Assembly (NCBI GenBank): GCA_027067035.1
Contig: JAMOMO010000461.1
Coordinates: 1 to 21,145 of the forward strand
DNA: 21,145 nt
Direction of reading: 5' to 3'
DNA from: Desulfobulbaceae bacterium
GTDB taxonomy: Bacteria; Desulfobacterota; Desulfobulbia; Desulfobulbales; Desulfocapsaceae
A model generated the notes under the pieces. That model was given only the letters and a program-made list of their open reading frames with translations, was not told where the DNA came from and did no database searches. The stretch's first letter is position 1, and every line of letters begins with the position of its first letter. This document shows positions 15,150 to 21,145 of the stretch, one piece after another. The position numbers and the translations under genes are program-made.

Positions 15150-17234
15150 ATGAGTGTAGATTTAAGCAATGTGCGAAATATCGGGATCAGTGCCCATATT
15201 GACTCAGGGAAAACAACCTTGACCGAGCGCATCCTGTTTTATACCGACAGGATCCATGCAATCCATGATGTTCGTGGAAAAGATGGAGTCGGTGCAAAAA
15301 TGGATTCCATGGAACTTGAGAGAGAGCGTGGTATCACCATTCAGTCGGCCGCCACCTACTGTAACTGGAAGGGAATTGATATCAATATCATTGATACTCC
15401 CGGCCATGTGGATTTCACAGTGGAAGTTGAGCGTGCCCTCCGGGTGCTTGACGGCGCTGTACTTATCCTCTGTTCCGTTGGTGGCGTGCAGTCGCAGTCC
15501 ATCACCGTAAACAGGCAGATGGACCGTTATAATGTTCCCCGTATCTCCTTTATCAACAAGTGTGATCGTACCGGTGCCAATCCTGAGCGTGTAACCGAAC
15601 AGCTTCAGGACAAACTTGGTCTGAACGCCCACATGCTGCAGCTTCCCATTGGTCTTGAAAGCGACCTGGAAGGTGTGGTTGATCTTGTTACCATGAAGGC
15701 TCTGTACTTTGATGGAGAAAATGGTGAGATCATCCGTGAGGAAGAGATTCCCGCAGAGCTTCAGGACGCTGCAGATGAGAAACGTGAGGAACTGCTTGAT
15801 GCGGTTTCCATGTTCTCCGATGATCTGATGGAGGCCATGCTTGAAGAGACAGAGATCACCACCGATATGGTGAAAGATGCTGTCCGTGCCGGAACCCTTG
15901 CCCTGGAGTTTTCTCCGGTGTTCATCGGTTCCGCCTATAAGAACAAGGCTGTACAGCCACTCCTTGATGCTGTTCAGTACTATCTTCCCTGTCCCACCGA
16001 TGTTGAGAATCTTGGTCTTGATCTTGAAAAAGATGAAGAGGAGTTTCCGGTAAGCAACGACTCGAATGATCCGCTCATCATGCTTGCCTTTAAACTTGAG
16101 GATGGCAGATATGGTCAGCTCACCTATGTCCGTACCTACCAGGGTACCTTGAACAAGGGTGACACTGTCTACAATACCCGTACCGGCAAGAAGGTGAAAG
16201 TCGGTCGTCTGGTTCGCATGCACTCCGATGAGATGGAGGAGATTGATTCCTGCGGTGCCGGTGATATCGTTGCCCTCTTCGGTGTTGACTGTGCATCAGG
16301 TGATACCTTCACCGATGGCAAGATCACCTGTTCCATGAGCTCCATGCACATCCCCGAGCCTGTTATCTCACTTGCCGTTATTCCAAGTGACAACAAGGCC
16401 CAGGTGAACATGTCCAAGGCGCTGAATCGTTTCACCAAGGAAGATCCTACTTTCAAGACCTTTGTAGATCATGAGACCGGTGAGACCATTATTTCAGGAA
16501 TGGGCGAGCTCCATCTTGAGGTGTACATCGAGCGCATGAAGCGTGAGTATGGTGCAGAGGTTGAAGTTGGTGCCCCGCAGGTTGCCTATCGCGAGACCAT
16601 CACCCAGCGTGCCGATTTTAACTACACCCACAAAAAACAGACCGGTGGTTCCGGTCAGTTTGGTCGTGTGGCAGGTTACATGGAGCCTCTTGAAGAGGGT
16701 GAGTACGAATTTGAAGACAAGATTGTCGGTGGTGCCATTCCCCGTGAGTTTATCAGCTCCTGTGACAAAGGTTTCCAGAAGAGTCTGAAGAAAGGTACCC
16801 TGTGCGGTTCTCCCGTCACCGGTGTCCGCTGTGTTATCAATGACGGTGCTTTTCATGCGGTGGATTCATCCGATGTTGCCTTCCAGCTTGCTGCTGTCGG
16901 CGCATTCAAAGAAGGGTACATGAAGGCGAAACCCACCATCATGGAACCCATTATGAAAGTTGCCGTGGAGGGTCCTTCCGAGTTCCAGGGTGCTGTCATG
17001 GGAAGTATCAATCAGCGTCGCGGCATGATCATTGGAACGACTGAAGAAGGAAACTACACAGTGGTTGAGGCTGAAGTACCTCTTTCCGAGATGTTTGGTT
17101 ACTCCACAACACTGCGCTCCCTTACCCAGGGAAAGGCGGAGTTCACCATGGAGTTCGCAAGCTTCAAGCCTGTTCCAAAGAGTGTCAGTGAAGAGCTGGT
17201 GAAGAAATATCAGGATGAGAAAAAAGAAAAGTAG
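15150..17234 (+). CDS. fusA: Elongation factor G, mitochondrial-like (spdEFG1-type)
   Basis: A 694-residue translational GTPase catalysing ribosomal translocation. G1 is AHIDSGKT (15-22), switch region ERERGITIQSAAT, G3 DTPGH (82-86) and G4 NKCD (136-139). Domains II-V follow in full (e.g. YRETITQRADFNYTHKKQTG; GMGELHLEVYIERM; MFGYSTTLRSLTQGKAEFTM). The G-domain stretch VRGKDGVGAKMDSMELERER and the AHIDSGKT box (most bacterial EF-G have AHIDAGKT) closely resemble mitochondrial EF-G1. This points to the spdEFG1 group of spirochaetes, planctomycetes and deltaproteobacteria rather than the str-operon EF-G. It stands alone, without rpsL, rpsG or tuf beside it. GAGGG precedes the ATG. Confidence 0.95.
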   Translation: MSVDLSNVRNIGISAHIDSGKTTLTERILFYTDRIHAIHDVRGKDGVGAKMDSMELERERGITIQSAATYCNWKGIDINIIDTPGHVDFTVEVERALRVLDGAVLILCSVGGVQSQSITVNRQMDRYNVPRISFINKCDRTGANPERVTEQLQDKLGLNAHMLQLPIGLESDLEGVVDLVTMKALYFDGENGEIIREEEIPAELQDAADEKREELLDAVSMFSDDLMEAMLEETEITTDMVKDAVRAGTLALEFSPVFIGSAYKNKAVQPLLDAVQYYLPCPTDVENLGLDLEKDEEEFPVSNDSNDPLIMLAFKLEDGRYGQLTYVRTYQGTLNKGDTVYNTRTGKKVKVGRLVRMHSDEMEEIDSCGAGDIVALFGVDCASGDTFTDGKITCSMSSMHIPEPVISLAVIPSDNKAQVNMSKALNRFTKEDPTFKTFVDHETGETIISGMGELHLEVYIERMKREYGAEVEVGAPQVAYRETITQRADFNYTHKKQTGGSGQFGRVAGYMEPLEEGEYEFEDKIVGGAIPREFISSCDKGFQKSLKKGTLCGSPVTGVRCVINDGAFHAVDSSDVAFQLAAVGAFKEGYMKAKPTIMEPIMKVAVEGPSEFQGAVMGSINQRRGMIIGTTEEGNYTVVEAEVPLSEMFGYSTTLRSLTQGKAEFTMEFASFKPVPKSVSEELVKKYQDEKKEK

Positions 17235-17247
17235 AGTTTTCTTTTTT
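17220..17247 (+). terminator. A/T-only inverted repeat across the fusA stop codon
   Basis: AAAAAAGAAAA (17220-17230) is the exact reverse complement of TTTTCTTTTTT (17237-17247), with a 6-base loop that contains the TAG stop. The 11-bp stem has one G-C pair, so it is a weak terminator at best. Confidence 0.3.
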
Positions 17248-17274
17248 GAATAAGGTACAATAAATTTTGTTTCG

Positions 17275-17314
17275 GACAGTGCTCCTGTCTGTCAAGGTGG
17301 CTTGGACGGCCACC
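17275..17314 (+). promoter_or_regulatory. Two leader hairpins before the P-loop gene
   Basis: GACAG (17275-17279) pairs with CTGTC (17285-17289), and GGTGGC (17296-17301) with GCCACC (17309-17314). No T tract follows. They lie 30-70 bases before the ATG at 17344, whose ribosome site is AGAGG. Confidence 0.35.
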
Positions 17315-17343
17315 GCAAATGACTATATAAAAGAGGTATTACC

Positions 17344-18057
17344 ATGGGAAAAGAAGACCTGGTAGCAAACAATCCGTTACAGGCCCTGGGCCTGGAGAAA
17401 GAAGATGGTAATAACGGCCGTCGTGTCGGTCTGGTTATGGCTCGTGCCGGTCTTGGGAAAACAGCAATTCTTGTTCAGATTGCCATGGATTCCCTGCTCC
17501 GTGACAACAATGTTCTGCATGTCGCCATTGGTGAAGGTGTGGACAAGACCAGAACCTGGTATGACGATATCCTCACTCTGATGAACGAAGAGAGGAAGGT
17601 TGATAATTTTCGCCAGGTGGTCGACGAGGTCATGAAAAAACGCATGATCATGACCTTTAAAGAGAACAGCTTCAGCCCTGCCACCCTTGAAGAGCGGATG
17701 GAAGATCTCTCGCAGCAGGGCATCTTTAAAGCTGACTGTCTGGTCATTGATGGTTTTGACTTCACCGGAGCTGACAGTGCCTCCGCCCTTGGTGAGCTGA
17801 AGGCCTTCATGGAGAAGAACGATCTGAAGATGATCTGGTTTTCTGCTGTCAGCCATCGTGACGATGACCGTGTGAGCGCCAACGGCGTTCCTGCACCATG
17901 TCATGAGCTTGACGAAGTGTTTGATACTGTACTTCTTATCTCTCCGGAAGAGAATGATCTCAGATTGAAAACCCTGAAATGCACCGAGGCCTGTTCCGTG
18001 GATGCAGGTAAATCTCTTGTTCTTGATCCCGCAACCATGCTGATTAAGAAGGTCTGA
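17344..18057 (+). CDS. RecA/KaiC-like P-loop NTPase of unknown role
   Basis: A 237-residue cytoplasmic protein. Walker A reads ARAGLGKT (33-40), followed by AILVQIAMDSLL as in RecA/DnaB/KaiC-type ATPases. Walker B is CLVIDGFDF with Asp136. A strand MIWFSAVSHRD (~163-173) resembles the sensor strand of that fold, and the C-terminal strands are short. It has a single ATPase core and no DNA-binding or membrane part, so it is a minimal member. It lies 109 bases after fusA with its own AGAGG site and is closed by a strong terminator, so it may be monocistronic or partly co-transcribed with fusA. I do not recognise a named gene and assign no substrate. Confidence 0.8.
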   Translation: MGKEDLVANNPLQALGLEKEDGNNGRRVGLVMARAGLGKTAILVQIAMDSLLRDNNVLHVAIGEGVDKTRTWYDDILTLMNEERKVDNFRQVVDEVMKKRMIMTFKENSFSPATLEERMEDLSQQGIFKADCLVIDGFDFTGADSASALGELKAFMEKNDLKMIWFSAVSHRDDDRVSANGVPAPCHELDEVFDTVLLISPEENDLRLKTLKCTEACSVDAGKSLVLDPATMLIKKV

Positions 18058-18102
18058 TTACTGAGATTTAAGTGCTCTATTGTAGCGTGTAGTGGGTAGC
18101 AA

Positions 18103-18141
18103 GGCGGGTATTTCCGGATCGGGAATTACCCGCCTTTTTTT
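18103..18141 (+). terminator. Strong intrinsic terminator
   Basis: GGCGGGTA (18103-18110) pairs perfectly with TACCCGCC (18127-18134). An inner TTCC/GGAA stem extends it past one T-T mismatch, and seven T follow directly. It ends the P-loop gene and lies ~40 bases before hisA, so it could also act in a hisA leader if a promoter lies upstream. Confidence 0.9.
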
Positions 18142-18182
18142 GTGATTTTTCCGCATGCAGCGGGAAGCACCGGAGTGCCATA

Positions 18183-18950
18183 ATGCAATTTCGTCCCTGT
18201 ATAGATCTCCATAATGGAGAGGTGAAGCAGATCGTCGGCTCAACTCTCAAAGAGAATGACCCGGAAGGGCTGCAGACCAATTTTACGGCAAGTCATCCAT
18301 CCTCATGGTTTGCTGATCTGTATCGTCGTGATGATCTCAGAGGAGGTCACATCATCAAGCTCGGGCCGGGAAATGATGAAGCCGCAGCTGAGGCACTTGC
18401 TGCGTGGCCCGGCGGAATGCAGATCGGCGGCGGGATAACTGCTGAGAACGGCAGGGAGTGGCTGGAGTGCGGTGCCTCCCATGTGATTGTTACCTCTTAT
18501 GTCTTTTCGGACGGCCGGATCGATCACGGGCGTCTCCGCAAGCTGGTTTCTGCCGTGGGGAAGGAAAACCTGGTGCTGGATCTCAGCTGTCGCCGCAGGG
18601 GAGATGACTACTGTATTGTCACCGACCGCTGGCAGAAGTTCACCGATGTTGTTATCAGCGCCGAGGTCCTTGAGGAATTTGCAGAGCTCTGTGATGAGTT
18701 TCTTGTCCATGCAGCTGATGTGGAGGGGCAGTGCAGCGGCATTGAGACAGAGCTGGTGAAACGACTTGCGCGCTGGAGTCCCATTCCAACAACCTATGCA
18801 GGCGGCATAAAAGATCTTGGTGACATGGAGCTCATCCGCGAGCTTGGCCGGGGCCGTCTTCATGCAACCGTAGGCAGTGCGCTTGATATCTTCGGCGGCA
18901 CCGGGATCAGTTACCGGGAGGCTGTGGCCTTCCATCAGAAACACTCCTGA
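18183..18950 (+). CDS. hisA: Eukaryotic-type HisA (ProFAR isomerase)
   Basis: A 255-residue TIM-barrel enzyme of histidine synthesis that isomerises ProFAR to PRFAR. The sequence follows fungal and plant HIS6 rather than typical bacterial HisA: FRPCIDLHNGEVKQIVG, NFTASHPSSWFADLY, HIIKLGPGNDEAA, QIGGGI, VLDLSCRR, FLVHAADVEGQC, TYAGGIKDL and VGSALDIFGG. The expected acid/base residues are Asp8 and, by position, Asp133 or Asp179. The two phosphate sites are IGGGI (81-85) and YAGGIK plus GSALDIFGG. GGAG lies nine bases before the ATG. No other his genes are nearby, unlike bacterial his operons. A tiny gene follows at once. Confidence 0.93.
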   Translation: MQFRPCIDLHNGEVKQIVGSTLKENDPEGLQTNFTASHPSSWFADLYRRDDLRGGHIIKLGPGNDEAAAEALAAWPGGMQIGGGITAENGREWLECGASHVIVTSYVFSDGRIDHGRLRKLVSAVGKENLVLDLSCRRRGDDYCIVTDRWQKFTDVVISAEVLEEFAELCDEFLVHAADVEGQCSGIETELVKRLARWSPIPTTYAGGIKDLGDMELIRELGRGRLHATVGSALDIFGGTGISYREAVAFHQKHS

Positions 18951-18983
18951 ACAATGACTGCAGAGAAAGAAAAAGGGACGGCC

Positions 18984-19142
18984 ATGGAAGCTGATCTGGT
19001 GGAGCTGAAACTGAAGATCCCCAGGGATCTTTACCGTGCCTACCAGCGCTGCTCATGGATCATCACCCATGAAACCGGGCGTGATCAGCTGGAGATCATG
19101 GAAGAGATGGTTCTGGATTATCTGATCAAGAACGAGTGCTGA
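18984..19142 (+). CDS. Small hypothetical protein (52 aa)
   Basis: The frame opens at 18954, four bases after hisA, but that ATG has no ribosome site. The ATG at 18984 has AGGG seven bases before it and starts MEADLVELKLKIPRDLYRAYQ. One strand (ELKLKIP) is followed by two helices ending MEEMVLDYLIKNEC, which resembles a ribbon-helix-helix or other tiny dimer fold, though that is only an impression. It probably depends on hisA transcription. Its last 17 bases overlap the convergent tcdA gene. Confidence 0.55.
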   Translation: MEADLVELKLKIPRDLYRAYQRCSWIITHETGRDQLEIMEEMVLDYLIKNEC

Positions 19143-19902
19143 GCTGCTGCCCGGATGACTCCGGGGCCTCTGTCAGGTGCAGGATCACCATATTGGCCAG
19201 GGTGAGCCCGAATATTCCGGTAAGGGTCGGCAGTGAGCCCAGTACGTTTCGTTTTCTGCCCCGTTTTTCATAGGGATTTGCCATCTCGTCATTCTCTTCG
19301 GGTCCCGTGTAGGTAAAGGTGACAGCCTCTGTCGAGTAGACACACTGTATTCCCCCTTCAATTCCATGGCGACGCAGACGGTTGCGGACATGCTTTGCCA
19401 GTGGACAGCGGTGTGATGACATGATATCCCCGCTTCTTACCTGTAACGGATCTGTTCTCAGTGCTGCTCCCATGGATGAGAATGTGGCAATTCCCCGGCT
19501 GTGTGCTCCCACCAGGAGCTGAATCTTGGGATTGAGGGAGTCGATGGCATCAATGATGACATCAGGCTCTGGAGTCAGGATGTTATCCAGAGTGTCTTCC
19601 CCGGCAAATATCTCCAGGGCCTCCACCTGACAATCGGGATTGATCTGTTTTATCCGCAGCCTGGCAGCCTCAACTTTTGCCCGGCCGATGTTGCTTTCAA
19701 GTGCCAGGATCTGCCGGTTGATATTTGAGGTCTGGATGGTGTCAAAATCCACCAGCCGGAGCTGTCCCACACCTGCCCGTGCCAGCCCTTCGCAGGCATA
19801 GCCGCCAACTGCGCCAAGTCCCACAATTGTCACCCGTGCTCTTTGCAGAACCGCAAATTTTTCCTCGCCCAGAAGGCTTCGTGTTCTTGAGAATCGTTCC
19901 AT
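19126..19902 (-). CDS. tcdA: tRNA threonylcarbamoyladenosine dehydratase TcdA
   Basis: A 258-residue E1-like (ThiF/MoeB/HesA) protein that cyclises t6A37 of tRNA to ct6A using ATP. The nucleotide site is TIVGLGAVGG (25-34) with VDFDTIQTSNINRQ (51-64). The order and total length match the TcdA/CsdL group rather than MoeB or ThiF: an opening RFSRTRSLLGEEKF, SSHRCPLAKHVRNRLRR, VYSTEAV, then GSLPTLTGIFGLTLAN. MoeB-type paired CxxC zinc motifs are absent. No sulfur-carrier partner gene is next to it, in line with TcdA. It is transcribed convergently to hisA and the tiny protein. Confidence 0.9.
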   Translation of the reverse strand: MERFSRTRSLLGEEKFAVLQRARVTIVGLGAVGGYACEGLARAGVGQLRLVDFDTIQTSNINRQILALESNIGRAKVEAARLRIKQINPDCQVEALEIFAGEDTLDNILTPEPDVIIDAIDSLNPKIQLLVGAHSRGIATFSSMGAALRTDPLQVRSGDIMSSHRCPLAKHVRNRLRRHGIEGGIQCVYSTEAVTFTYTGPEENDEMANPYEKRGRKRNVLGSLPTLTGIFGLTLANMVILHLTEAPESSGQQLSTRS

Positions 19903-19982
19903 GGCACCTGCTTACCATATACTGTTATTTTTCAGCAACCGGATTATCATTTTATCTGCTTTTGTCTGGCGCACCTCTTTCC

Positions 19983-20011
19983 TTGACCTCCCATTCCGCT
20001 TGCTATACAAT
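19983..20011 (+). promoter_or_regulatory. Sigma-70 promoter for the HDOD gene
   Basis: TTGACC, a 17-base spacer and TACAAT give 5/6 matches in both hexamers at ideal spacing. The predicted start is near 20018, about 60 bases before the HDOD start codon. The rest of the tcdA-HDOD gap holds nothing else notable. Confidence 0.75.
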
Positions 20012-20080
20012 AAACGATAAGAAAGAATTGTCGTCTATGTATGTTTTTGATTTTAAAATGTTTTTTATGCGGATGAAGTG

Positions 20081-20941
20081 ATGGAAGAAGCTGGCGCAGC
20101 CAATAGAAAAGCCATAACAAGATTTATTAAACGGATGCCTAGTCTTTCCACAACCGTGGGAAAGGTAATGGAGATCTGCAGTCGAACCGATGCCTCTCCA
20201 AACGAGTTGAATAAGGTTATCTCCCTTGACCCTGTACTCACAGGGCAGGTGCTGAAATTAATCAATTCAGCCTACTATTCTCTGATGAACAAGGTGACGT
20301 CGCTCACCCGTGCCATCACCATGCTCGGCATGAACACTGTGAAGAATATGGCGCTCAGTACGGCCATTATCCGTTCAGTTTCCGGTGCCAAGAAATCAAG
20401 AGCTCTGCCCACCAAGAAGTTCTGGGCCCATTCCATCGGAACCGGGGTTTGTGCCAAACTGCTGGCAAAGGCCAACGGCGTTCCGGTGATGGAGTGTGAG
20501 GAGTATTTTGTGGCCGGTCTGCTCCATGATCTCGGGAAGATTCCCTTTGGTGACGAGTACATTGAGGTTTTAGGTAAAGTCACGGGTGAACAGCTTCCTC
20601 TTATCACTGTGGAGCGCGAGATGCTGGGTGTGGATCATCAGGAAGTTGGAAAGATGATCGCTGAAAAGTGGAAGCTTAACGAGGCCATGACCTGCGCCAT
20701 CAGTTATCACCATAACGTTGAAGATGCTCCGGAAGAGTATCAGGTTCGTGTGGCCTACGTGGGACTTGCCAACATGTATGCCAACATCCTTGACCTTGGC
20801 TATGCCGGAGATCCCTTTCCTGAAGAAGGGTCCGAGCAGAAGATGCTGGAAATTACCGGACTTACCTGGGAGATGTTTGGAGAGATTGCACTGAGTGTTG
20901 AGGAAGAGATCGAAAAGGCACAGGTTTTTCTGCAGACATAA
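20081..20941 (+). CDS. HDOD-domain signalling protein
   Basis: A 286-residue protein almost wholly made of one HDOD domain. Its hallmarks are an N-terminal RMPSLSTTVGKVMEICS, NELNKVISLDPVLTGQVLKLINSAYY, ITMLGMNTVKNMALS, FWAHSIGTGVCAKLLA, LLHDLGKIPFG and ISYHHN. The HD pair and the later HH survive, which is not universal in the family. HDOD proteins act in two-component and c-di-GMP networks, usually by protein contact. Translation can begin at ATG 20081 or the adjacent in-frame GTG at 20078, with GGATG just upstream. The next gene starts 15 bases after its stop, so the two are an operon. Confidence 0.93.
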   Translation: MEEAGAANRKAITRFIKRMPSLSTTVGKVMEICSRTDASPNELNKVISLDPVLTGQVLKLINSAYYSLMNKVTSLTRAITMLGMNTVKNMALSTAIIRSVSGAKKSRALPTKKFWAHSIGTGVCAKLLAKANGVPVMECEEYFVAGLLHDLGKIPFGDEYIEVLGKVTGEQLPLITVEREMLGVDHQEVGKMIAEKWKLNEAMTCAISYHHNVEDAPEEYQVRVAYVGLANMYANILDLGYAGDPFPEEGSEQKMLEITGLTWEMFGEIALSVEEEIEKAQVFLQT

Positions 20942-20955
20942 AGGGGGATCAGGAG

Positions 20956-21145
20956 ATGATGAAAATCAGATTATGGGGTGTTCGGGGATCCATTCCCTGC
21001 CCCGGCTCTCACACCATGAAATATGGCGGCAACGGCGCCTGCATGGAGTTGCGGGTTGACGGCCGGGAAGAAATTATTGTAATTGATGCGGGCTCCGGAA
21101 TACGCGAACTGGGCAACAGTCTGGTGGCCAATGATCTTCCAAAAG
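20956..21145 (+). CDS. MBL-fold metallohydrolase (partial, 3' end outside window)
   Basis: Only ~63 residues are present: MMKIRLWGVRGSIPCPGSH, KYGGNGACMELRV, IIVIDAGSGIREL. The WGVRGSIP opening followed by YGGN and DAGSG marks the metallo-beta-lactamase subfamily of PhnP and cyclic-phosphodiesterase-like proteins; the HxHxDH metal motif would lie beyond the window. Two ATGs in tandem (20956, 20959) follow GGGGGA and AGGAG. It follows the HDOD gene in the same operon, suggesting a signalling or nucleotide-hydrolysis role. Confidence 0.85.
   Translation, partial: MMKIRLWGVRGSIPCPGSHTMKYGGNGACMELRVDGREEIIVIDAGSGIRELGNSLVANDLPK

Noticed and set aside
15204..16223. A 339-residue minus-strand ORF inside fusA
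   Set aside because: It is antisense to a highly conserved gene and arises from codon bias; its sequence shows no domain.
17344..18057. The P-loop protein as the MglA-type GTPase partner of the Roadblock proteins
   Set aside because: Its Walker A and following helix are RecA/KaiC-like and it has no NKxD or TKxD guanine-specificity motif, so it is not a Ras-like GTPase.
1..21145. Search for CRISPR arrays, IS elements, integrases, att sites or phage genes
   Set aside because: No regularly spaced repeats, transposase or integrase motifs, or tRNA-linked duplications were seen; the cassette at 2484-6725 shows no sign of recent mobility.

Overview
The window looks like chromosomal DNA of an anaerobic Desulfobacterota bacterium, most likely a Desulfobulbales-type sulfur or sulfate metaboliser. 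The reasons are a selenocysteine formate dehydrogenase, a corrinoid-activator-like (RACo) ASKHA protein, a mitochondrial-like EF-G of the spd type, heavy use of sigma-54 signalling, and moderate GC content. This placement is inferred from gene content. No rRNA, tRNA, CRISPR array, IS element or phage gene was seen.

Region 1 (1-8667) is a signalling and modification locus. Reading on the minus strand from 6725 to 1 it holds: a REC-PATAN-Roadblock response regulator; a small Cys-containing protein (possibly V4R-like); a GCS-fold amidoligase-like enzyme; a stand-alone class II (Ntn) glutamine amidotransferase; a single-domain Roadblock/LC7 protein; a sigma-54-dependent NtrC-type response regulator; and a LysM-LysM-RlpA-like protein cut by the window edge. 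A REC-PAS-histidine kinase is transcribed divergently at 7144. A consensus-perfect sigma-54 promoter precedes the LysM/RlpA gene and a good one precedes the kinase, so regulator, kinase and output appear wired together. The amidoligase, glutaminase and Roadblock genes are the best candidate for an undescribed system. My working idea is signal-controlled ATP-dependent amide-bond formation on a peptide, protein or envelope precursor. The 230-bp gap upstream of the NtrC-type gene is unusually structured: a terminator, a closed multi-stem RNA element, a 9-bp inverted repeat and a TATAAT box.

Region 2 (8651-14553, minus strand) is a tightly coupled redox operon: Sec-containing formate dehydrogenase, an Fe-S beta-like subunit, an FAD/NAD(P)/2Fe-2S gamma-like subunit, and a 2Fe-2S ASKHA (RACo-like) protein. 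It suggests NAD(P)-linked formate oxidation or CO2 reduction tied to corrinoid or C1 metabolism.

Region 3 (14554-19902) begins with a 596-bp spacer holding a minus-strand promoter and plus-strand terminator and leader hairpins. It continues with EF-G of the mitochondrial-like type, a RecA/KaiC-like P-loop protein with a strong intrinsic terminator, a eukaryotic-type HisA, a tiny protein, and convergent TcdA.

Region 4 (19903-21145) has a clear sigma-70 promoter driving an HDOD protein and the start of an MBL-fold hydrolase.
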